This document shows positions 1 to 5,126 of a stretch of 9,924 nucleotides of DNA, in pieces. Numbering within the stretch: the stretch's first letter is position 1; each line of letters starts with the position of its first letter. Made by a program: the position numbers and the translations under genes. The notes beneath the pieces are model-generated. The model was not told where the DNA came from and did no database searches. It worked only from the letters and a program-made list of their open reading frames with translations. Source of the DNA: an uncultured Bacilli bacterium (GTDB lineage: Bacteria > Bacillota_I > Bacilli_A > RF39 > UBA660); the NCBI GenBank assembly GCA_934162325.1, contig CAKPIH010000040.1, forward strand, positions 1 to 9,924, given 5' to 3'.

Positions 1-2465
1 AATATTAATTCATCATGTACTTGAAGAAGCATCTTACTCTTAATATTTTCTTTTTCAAATATTTCATCAATTTCAATCATAGCTTTTTTCAAAATATCTG
101 AAGCTGATCCCTGAACAGGAGTATTAAGAGCCATTCTTTCACCCATATTTCTAATCATATAATTAGTACTCTTTAATTCATCGATAACTCTCTTCCTATT
201 CATAATAGTTTTAACATAGCCATTCTTTTTAGCAGTCTCAATCTCTTTATCCATATAGTCTCTAACTCCTGGATAAGTATCAAAATATTTATTAATAAAT
301 TCTTTAGCCTCTTTAACTGGAATACCTAAGTCTTCAGCTAAGCCATAACTACTAATACCATATAAAATACCAAAGTTAACAGCCTTAGCCTGCCTACGCA
401 TATTTTTAGTAACCCCTTCTTGTGGTACTTTAAATATATCCATAGCGGTTTTAGTATGAATATCTATACCTTCATTAAAAGCATTTATTAAATCATTAAC
501 TCCTGATAAATGAGCAAATACTCTAAGTTCAATTTGAGAGTAGTCAGAAGATAAAATAACACTATTACTTTCTGGAATAAAAGCCTTTCTAATAAGTCTA
601 CCATACTCACTTCTCATTGGAATATTCTGTAAGTTAGGTTCAATTGAAGATAATCTACCGGTTCTTGTTAAAGTCTGTGTATAAATAGTATGTATTTTAC
701 CATCATCTCTAATACAGTTAATCATACCATCAATATAAGTCGAATAAAGCTTAGCAAGTGCTCTATATTCTAAAATACAATTAACAATAGGATAATCCAC
801 TAATTTTTTAAGAACATCAGCATCAGTAGTGTATCCACCTCTCTTATTTTTCTTTCCATAAGGAAGATCAAGTTTTTCAAATAAAATATCACCAAGTTGT
901 TTAGGAGAATTAATATTAAATTCACATCCAGCATAATTATAAATATCTTTAGTAATAAGTTCTAATTTAATTTTAATTTCTTCTCCCATTTCTTTTAAAA
1001 TATCTTTATCAACTCTAATACCCTCAATTTCCATCTTAGCAAGTACCTTTGCTAGAGGCATTTCAATATTTTCAAATAGATAAATAGTATCTTCTTCTTT
1101 CATCTTATTATATAGTTCTTTCTTTGAAGTATAAATAAATTTAGCTTTAAGAATAGCTCTCTTACTAGCTTCTTCATCACTTACTACTTCTTTCTTATCA
1201 TAAATAGGAATATTAAAATTCATATTATTAGCAAGATAAGCAATATCATCTTTAGTTTCGTAGTTAAGTAAATAAGCACTAATCATAGTATCAAAACCAA
1301 TCTTAGGTACTTTAATACCATATCTATTAAATATTACAATTAACTTCTTATAATCATAAGTAAATAAATTAAATTCAGTATTTAAAACATTATAATTATT
1401 TTTTAATATATCAAAAGGAATATAGTAGGCTAAATTATTATTATATAAAGAAATACCAAGTAATTCAGCATCATGATAATTACCAATAGTGGTATCTAAC
1501 CAGATAGCGGTCTCTTCATTAATTTTAACTTCATTAATATCAGTAATAACTTTAAAGTTATCTATACTATTATGTTCTTCTTTCTTTTTATCTTCTTCAA
1601 TTACATCATCCAATTTCTTAAGAAGAGAATAAAAACCTAATTCCTTATAAATATTAGTAAGTTCTTCAATATTACAATTTTTATATTTTAAATCATCAAA
1701 ACTAACATCAAGAGGAACTTCTCTATATATCGTAACTAAATCTTTACTATAATAAGCATCATCTTTACCTTCAATAAGTTTAGTTTGTGTAGCACCTTTA
1801 ATATTATTAATATTAGCATAAATATTTTCAATAGTAGTATATTCACTAACTAATTTAATTGCTCCCTTTTCTCCAATACCACGAACACCAGGAATGTTAT
1901 CTGAAGCATCTCCCATTAAAGCCTTTAAATCTATCATATGAATAGGTTCAAAACCATATGTCTCATTAAAAGTTTTTCTATCCATCATAATATAATCTTT
2001 AGTTTTAAGTAATTTAACCGTTGTCTCATCACTAATTAACTGAAGTAAATCTTTATCACTACTTACAATTAAAGCCTCATATTCTGGATCTTTCTCACAC
2101 CACATAGATACAGTGCCAATAATATCATCTGCTTCATAACCGGCACATTCTAAATATTTAATTCCCATTGCTGCAAGTATTTTCTTAGCAATTGGAAATT
2201 GTACCTTTAAGTCATCAGGAGTTTCTTTTCTTCCATCTTTATATCTTTCATATTTTTCATGTCTAAAAGTCTTACCTATATCAAAAGCAACCATCATGTA
2301 TTCTGGTTTTTCATCATTAACAATTTTATTAATCATATTAACAAAACCATATACTCCATTCGTAGGAAATCCATCTTTATTTCTCATTATATTACCTGTA
2401 TAAAGAGTAGCATAATAGCTTCTAAATAAAAGATTATTACCATCTACTAAAACTATTTTTTTCAT
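1..2465 (-). CDS. polA: DNA polymerase I, 3' end cut off by window edge
   Basis: Pol I fills gaps and removes RNA primers during Okazaki maturation and repair. The 821 visible residues start at ATG 2465, preceded by GGTGAT. The 5' nuclease domain (about 1-290) keeps its metal ligands in LVDGNN, AFDIGKTFR, YEADDIIG, SSDKDLLQL and GDASDNIPG (from about 184). The central 3'-5' exonuclease fold looks inactive: the usual DTE is DTT at 324-326 and the third-motif Asp near 440-450 is not evident, as in many Gram-positive Pol I enzymes. The polymerase domain has RTGRLSSIEPNLQNIP (about 600-615), motif A DYSQIELR (about 640), motif B RRQAKAVNFGILYG (about 690-702) and motif C QVHDE (815-819). By family length about 45-50 C-terminal residues are missing, through truncation by the window and not gene decay. 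It is read independently from its own promoter. Identification is certain; loss of proofreading is inferred from residues. Confidence 0.98.
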   Translation of the reverse strand, partial: MKKIVLVDGNNLLFRSYYATLYTGNIMRNKDGFPTNGVYGFVNMINKIVNDEKPEYMMVAFDIGKTFRHEKYERYKDGRKETPDDLKVQFPIAKKILAAMGIKYLECAGYEADDIIGTVSMWCEKDPEYEALIVSSDKDLLQLISDETTVKLLKTKDYIMMDRKTFNETYGFEPIHMIDLKALMGDASDNIPGVRGIGEKGAIKLVSEYTTIENIYANINNIKGATQTKLIEGKDDAYYSKDLVTIYREVPLDVSFDDLKYKNCNIEELTNIYKELGFYSLLKKLDDVIEEDKKKEEHNSIDNFKVITDINEVKINEETAIWLDTTIGNYHDAELLGISLYNNNLAYYIPFDILKNNYNVLNTEFNLFTYDYKKLIVIFNRYGIKVPKIGFDTMISAYLLNYETKDDIAYLANNMNFNIPIYDKKEVVSDEEASKRAILKAKFIYTSKKELYNKMKEEDTIYLFENIEMPLAKVLAKMEIEGIRVDKDILKEMGEEIKIKLELITKDIYNYAGCEFNINSPKQLGDILFEKLDLPYGKKNKRGGYTTDADVLKKLVDYPIVNCILEYRALAKLYSTYIDGMINCIRDDGKIHTIYTQTLTRTGRLSSIEPNLQNIPMRSEYGRLIRKAFIPESNSVILSSDYSQIELRVFAHLSGVNDLINAFNEGIDIHTKTAMDIFKVPQEGVTKNMRRQAKAVNFGILYGISSYGLAEDLGIPVKEAKEFINKYFDTYPGVRDYMDKEIETAKKNGYVKTIMNRKRVIDELKSTNYMIRNMGERMALNTPVQGSASDILKKAMIEIDEIFEKENIKSKMLLQVHDELI

Positions 2466-2497
2466 AATATCACCAAGTCTTTCTATATATAATTATA
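2466..2497 (-). promoter_or_regulatory. polA promoter -10 and ribosome-binding site
   Basis: A perfect -10 hexamer TATAAT lies at 2492-2497, with 26 bases between it and the polA ATG. The ribosome-binding site GGTGAT sits just before ATATT/ATG. No good -35 hexamer is visible; the upstream position is taken by the T-run of the preceding terminator. The predicted leader is therefore only about 20 bases. The same -10, spacing and ribosome-binding site recur in front of polC. Confidence 0.7.
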
Positions 2498-2499
2498 CT

Positions 2500-2526
2500 A
2501 AAAAAAAGCTTTAAAATAAAGTCTTT
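2500..2526 (-). terminator. Terminator-like hairpin after the coupling-ATPase unit
   Basis: Arms 2505-2513 and 2517-2526 pair over 9 bp with one bulged T at 2522 and a 3-base loop. They are followed on the minus strand by eight T residues (2500-2507, partly within the lower stem). It would end transcripts coming from the small membrane-protein gene and abuts the polA -10 box. The stem is entirely AT-rich apart from two G-C pairs, so strength is uncertain. Confidence 0.55.
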
Positions 2527-2546
2527 CTATGTTATTTTATTTATAT

Positions 2547-2659
2547 AAATTATTTCCCAGGAAATAATTTATTAGTTCGAATCTACGTTTCTCACTATCA
2601 TTAAAGCCTAATGTCTTTAATGATAAATATGAAGCCTATAAAAATAGTCTTCATATTTA
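2547..2659 (+). repeat. Composite palindrome-hairpin element, left copy
   Basis: In plus-strand order it holds a palindrome (arms 2547-2557 and 2560-2570, 11 bp), AGTTCGA at 2574-2580, TCTCACT at 2590-2596, and two back-to-back hairpins. Hairpin 1 pairs 2596-2606 with 2615-2625 (11 bp). Hairpin 2 pairs 2624-2634 with 2649-2659 (11 bp) and has an inner CTAT/ATAG stem. Both hairpins share the core AGCC...GTCT, which leaves a C-T mismatch inside the stem. Neither is followed by a T-run, so they do not look like terminators. An inverted, diverged copy lies at 5030-5121. AGTTCGAATCT resembles a tRNA T-loop, but no tRNA can be folded around it. Confidence 0.75.
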
Positions 2660-2668
2660 ACAATATTT

Positions 2669-2962
2669 TTAAAATGGGAAAAGTTCTGGATTACTAATAC
2701 GAGCAATAATAGATATAATAATAACTATAATAAGAATAAATAAATAATAACTAACAGAATGAATGTCATTATAAAAATCTTTACCTTCATTATATATTTC
2801 ATTACATCTATTAGTACTTCTAAAAGAACTTTCATACTTATTACAAGCATTATTTTGACCATTAACAAAGCATTTATTTTTATTACAGAAATATTCACAA
2901 CCACTTACTTTTCCATCTAGTTTTTTATTTTCATTTAAGTATTTACAACTAGAACAAGTCAT
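2669..2962 (-). CDS. Small Cys-rich single-pass membrane protein
   Basis: I cannot name this 97-residue protein. Residues 1-53 are Cys-rich, with a CxxC at 3-6 and further cysteines at 22, 26, 31, 40 and 53. This spacing suggests a small metal-binding or disulfide-linked domain. After a polar linker, residues about 71-89 form one strongly hydrophobic helix, followed by a short ISNPELFPF tail. There is no signal peptide, so a C-terminally anchored protein is likely; topology cannot be settled. It follows the coupling ATPase by 79 bases on the same strand and is probably co-transcribed. Since that ATPase lacks the usual membrane helices, a role as its membrane anchor is a reasonable inference. 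ATG 2962 is the only ATG in this frame before a stop nine codons upstream. It has no close ribosome-binding site; see the hairpin upstream. Confidence 0.78.
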   Translation of the reverse strand: MTCSSCKYLNENKKLDGKVSGCEYFCNKNKCFVNGQNNACNKYESSFRSTNRCNEIYNEGKDFYNDIHSVSYYLFILIIVIIISIIARISNPELFPF

Positions 2963-2968
2963 ATATTC

Positions 2969-3006
2969 AGTAGCAGTCCCCCATTATCCTGCTACTTACC
3001 CCCTTT
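2969..3006 (-). promoter_or_regulatory. Hairpin between a Shine-Dalgarno match and the small-gene start
   Basis: On the minus strand AAAGGGGGT (2998-3006) can pair with the 16S anti-Shine-Dalgarno over nine bases with one G-U. It is 36 bases from ATG 2962, too far for normal use. Between them AGTAGCAG (2989-2996) and CTGCTACT (2969-2976) form a perfect 8-bp stem around a 12-base loop that holds a second GGGGG run. Folding removes 28 bases and leaves an effective spacing of 8. The stem and sequence are direct observations; the translational role is inference. Confidence 0.5.
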
Positions 3007-3041
3007 CATATATTACTTTTCTAAATACATAATATTAAATA

Positions 3042-4403
3042 TTATTTTTTCAAAAATTTTTCAATATCAAACAAATTAATTTGATTTTTTTCAAGATTAT
3101 TAAACCCTAATTCTGAATTATCAAAATTCCAATTAATTTTATAATCAGGAAGAACTTTAGTTCTAACAGGATACATCCTTGTCATAAGAATAACTTCTTC
3201 AAAATTATCTAGTGTTTTAAGTTCTTGAATACTAATTAGTGGTCCTTTTTCAGTATCACCACATAACTTACTAATTTCTTCTAAAGTATATAAATCATTA
3301 GCCAGTAAATAAATAATATTATTAAAACACATTCTAATTAAATCTTTATAATTAGTACCATAAACAATATTTAAATTAGTAAGATCTTTTATTAAAGCAG
3401 TAATTTTAATATTGTTTCCTCTAGCATAGTTAATTCTATTATAAAAATCTTTTATTGGTTTCATACTATCGAATTCATCTAATATTAAATTAAATCTATT
3501 ATTTTTATTTTTAAATAAATCTAAACTATAAAATAACTCATCTACTAGTATTGAAACTAAATCATTAGCGTAGTTAGCAGTACCAGTAATAACAAAGATA
3601 GCAGTTTTTTCATTACCAATATTTTTAAAATCAAAGTCAGATGTAGCCATCATGCTAGATAATTTTTCTCTAGTAACAAACCCCTTAATTTTTTGACTAA
3701 AAGTAGCAATAATACCACCACTAGTTTCTTTAGGCGAAAACAAAGTACCTGATAGGAACTGATAAGTACTAGAAGATTTATCCAAACTATTCATAATTAG
3801 TTTATCGTATTTTTTATCATCTTTAAAAATATCATTTGATAAATTAAATATACTATTTAAATTAATTTCTTCACTTTTAGCATTATCAAATAAGTATAAA
3901 GCAAGTCCAACAAAGTAATCACTAGCAGTTTTTTCCCAGAAAGGATCACTAGTAGAATCAATATCATGCATTATATAGTAGGCAATATTTTCTAACATTT
4001 CAATAGCTTTATCTTTTTCATCATTATTATAAAGATAATATGGAAAATCAAGTACATTATAATGATTACCAATTTTTAAATTAGCATAATCTAAAACTAT
4101 TATATTATATCCTCTTTTCTTTAACTCACCTCCCACTTTGTTCATTATTTCTCCTTTGACATCATTAATCAAAAAAGATTCATTTGCTTTGATAATAGTT
4201 CTAACGAGCGGTAATACAATAGCTTGTGTTTTGCCACTACCAGCAGAACCAATAACAAGACTATGAGATTCATCATCCTTAATATAAATTTTATTTTCTT
4301 CTGATAACATTTGTATTCCAGACTTTTGCATCTCAGAGCCAATCTCTACTTCTGTAAGATATTTTTTTAAATCTTTTTCAGAAGTCCATTTTGAATAAAA
4401 CAT
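3042..4403 (-). CDS. VirD4/TraG-like coupling ATPase without membrane helices
   Basis: This is a RecA-fold ATPase of the type IV coupling protein family, which brings DNA or protein substrates to a type IV secretion channel using ATP. Over 453 residues it shows Walker A GSAGSGKT (52-59), a FLINDVKGE segment (77-85), the family DPFW motif (153-156) and Walker B LILDEFD (306-312). It also has the TALIKDLTNLNIVYG region (335-349), EEISKLCG (375-382) and the C-terminal VRTKVLPDY strand (413-421). Typical members are longer and start with two membrane helices; here the protein starts almost directly at the ATPase core. QINLF at 441-445 resembles a sliding-clamp-binding pentapeptide. The start has a strong AAGGAGG six bases upstream. 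The small membrane-protein gene follows and an AraC-type regulator diverges from it. No relaxase, VirB4 or channel gene is in view, so substrate and channel are unknown. Confidence 0.93.
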   Translation of the reverse strand: MFYSKWTSEKDLKKYLTEVEIGSEMQKSGIQMLSEENKIYIKDDESHSLVIGSAGSGKTQAIVLPLVRTIIKANESFLINDVKGEIMNKVGGELKKRGYNIIVLDYANLKIGNHYNVLDFPYYLYNNDEKDKAIEMLENIAYYIMHDIDSTSDPFWEKTASDYFVGLALYLFDNAKSEEINLNSIFNLSNDIFKDDKKYDKLIMNSLDKSSSTYQFLSGTLFSPKETSGGIIATFSQKIKGFVTREKLSSMMATSDFDFKNIGNEKTAIFVITGTANYANDLVSILVDELFYSLDLFKNKNNRFNLILDEFDSMKPIKDFYNRINYARGNNIKITALIKDLTNLNIVYGTNYKDLIRMCFNNIIYLLANDLYTLEEISKLCGDTEKGPLISIQELKTLDNFEEVILMTRMYPVRTKVLPDYKINWNFDNSELGFNNLEKNQINLFDIEKFLKK

Positions 4404-4430
4404 ATTATTCCTCCTTTCAAATTAATTATA
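4404..4430 (-). promoter_or_regulatory. Coupling-ATPase -10 box and ribosome-binding site
   Basis: Reading the minus strand, TATAAT at 4425-4430 is followed 21 bases later by ATG 4403. The ribosome-binding site AAAGGAGG sits six bases before the start. The -35 position is only T-rich, so activation by a bound regulator, such as the divergent AraC-type protein, would make sense but is inference. Confidence 0.55.
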
Positions 4431-4439
4431 GACCTAAAA

Positions 4440-4502
4440 ATGATAAAAAAATTAAACAAAAATGGCTTTTTTATGATAAAATAATAATAAGGAGGGATAA
4501 TT
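4440..4502 (+). promoter_or_regulatory. Divergent control region and ribosome-binding site of the AraC-type gene
   Basis: AAGGAGGG at 4489-4496 is a near-ideal ribosome-binding site, but no ATG follows it in a usable frame. ATGATAAAA occurs twice in direct orientation, at 4440-4448 and 4473-4481, 33 bases apart. AraC-family proteins often bind direct repeats, but the AT richness weakens this. TATGAT (4472-4477) or TAAAAT (4477-4482) could serve as the -10 box for the rightward gene; no clear -35 is seen. Confidence 0.5.
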
Positions 4503-4970
4503 ATTTATTCTAATGAACTAGTATGTAATATAATAGAATACATAAATGAAAATTTAAATAGAGAAATAACTATTAATGAATTAAGTAAAATATTCAGTTA
4601 TGATAAAACATATATAATGAAAAGATTCAAAAGAGAATTAAATATAACTATTAAAGAATATATAAATATAAAAAAGATTCTAAATAGTTTAGAACATTAT
4701 AACTATAATAATAAAATATTAAACATAGCCTTTAAAAGTGGTTATAATTCATTAGAATATTACTCAGAAATATTTACAACTTTAGTAGGAGTCTCTCCAA
4801 GAATATATAAAAAATATATATTACCAGTAAATAATTTAACTGATGATGAAATTAATATAATAAGAATTAATCTTACTAATTTAATAACTATAGATATCAA
4901 AATTAAAAAGTATATAACTAATCAAAAACCAAAAGAATTGCCAGTAAGAAAATTATCAATATTTAATTAA
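4503..4970 (+). CDS. Stand-alone AraC-type DNA-binding regulator with apparent ATT start
   Basis: This protein is essentially one AraC/XylS double helix-turn-helix domain with no sensor domain, in the size class of MarA or SoxS. From the proposed start it runs 155 residues. The first helix-turn-helix includes NIIEYINENLNREITINELSK and YIMKRFKRELNITIKEY; the second is ILNIAFKSGYNSLEYYSEIF, then VGVSPRIYKKY. A tail of about 45 residues is unassigned. The first ATG in frame is 4617, but starting there deletes the first helix-turn-helix. The frame is open back to 4491, and AAGGAGGG at 4489-4496 puts ATT 4503 at 7 bases (ATT 4500 at 4). No in-frame ATG, GTG or TTG lies near that site. The gene diverges from the coupling-ATPase unit and likely regulates it and itself (inference). 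It is visibly more AT-rich than polC. The conservative alternative is 4617-4970. Confidence 0.82.
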   Translation: MYSNELVCNIIEYINENLNREITINELSKIFSYDKTYIMKRFKRELNITIKEYINIKKILNSLEHYNYNNKILNIAFKSGYNSLEYYSEIFTTLVGVSPRIYKKYILPVNNLTDDEINIIRINLTNLITIDIKIKKYITNQKPKELPVRKLSIFN

Positions 4971-4973
4971 AAC

Positions 4974-5012
4974 AAAAAAATGCACAAATTATTTAAATTT
5001 TTGTGCATTTTT
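4974..5012 (+). terminator. Rho-independent terminator of the AraC-type gene
   Basis: Starting six bases after the stop codon, arms 4976-4988 and 5000-5012 pair perfectly over 13 bp around an 11-base loop. The stem centre is TGCACAAA/TTTGTGCA, flanked by A5 and T5. The A-run on the left makes it potentially bidirectional, which suits a convergent gene pair. Confidence 0.88.
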
Positions 5013-5023
5013 ATATAAAGAAC

Positions 5024-5066
5024 AAAAAACACTTTAAATAAAGACTACAGGCTTTATTTAACAGTG
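5024..5066 (-). terminator. Distal polC terminator, also a mismatch-core hairpin
   Basis: Arms 5030-5043 and 5052-5066 pair over 14 bp with one bulge (C 5062). On the minus strand the stem is followed by T6 (5024-5029), giving a good intrinsic terminator about 60 bases after polC. Its loop and closing bases, AGCCTGTAGTCT on the minus strand, match the hairpin family seen at 2596-2659 and 9840-9923. This family member is the only one with a clear T-run directly behind it. Confidence 0.8.
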
Positions 5067-5121
5067 AGAGATTACTAGCTCGAACTGAAAAAAATATTTC
5101 CCAAATTATTTCCCGGGAAAT
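5030..5121 (-). repeat. Composite palindrome-hairpin element, right inverted copy
   Basis: Read on the minus strand, this copy has the same block order as the one at 2547-2625. Its palindrome at 5103-5121 matches 18 of 19 bases of 2552-2570. AGTTCGA follows at 5080-5086, TCTCACT at 5063-5069, and then an AAAGCC...GTCTTT hairpin. Spacings agree closely: 10 against 9 bases between the two short blocks, and 7 against 6 before the hairpin core. Only the gap after the palindrome differs (16 against 3). Both copies have the palindrome outermost, so they bracket the three accessory genes as inverted repeats. Confidence 0.72.
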
Positions 5122-5126
5122 ATTTT
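5088..5126 (-). terminator. Proximal polC terminator touching the stop codon
   Basis: Immediately after the TAG stop, arms 5115-5126 and 5091-5102 pair perfectly over 12 bp around a 12-base loop, followed by T7 on the minus strand (5088-5094, overlapping the lower stem). The upstream arm can instead pair with the loop through the palindrome ATTTCCCGGGAAAT. The two folds exclude each other. CCCGGG is conspicuous in such AT-rich DNA. Confidence 0.75.

Noticed and set aside
1..2465. polA as a pseudogene, because its frame has no stop in the window.
   Set aside because: The frame is uninterrupted with nuclease and polymerase motifs intact; it simply runs off the left edge.
2571..2590. A tRNA or tRNA fragment, suggested by AGTTCGAATCT resembling a T-loop.
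   Set aside because: Only three T-stem pairs form, and no acceptor, D or anticodon arm can be placed around it. The inverted copy at 5080 keeps AGTTCGA but not the T-stem.
2968..3015. Two five-codon frames upstream of the small membrane-protein gene (MKGGK and MGDCY), possibly leader peptides.
   Set aside because: They are too short to tell from chance; the perfect hairpin with the distant ribosome-binding site explains the region better.
2547..5121. A complete insertion sequence or integrative element.
   Set aside because: No transposase, integrase, relaxase or replication gene is present between the inverted elements, and I found no convincing target-site duplication.
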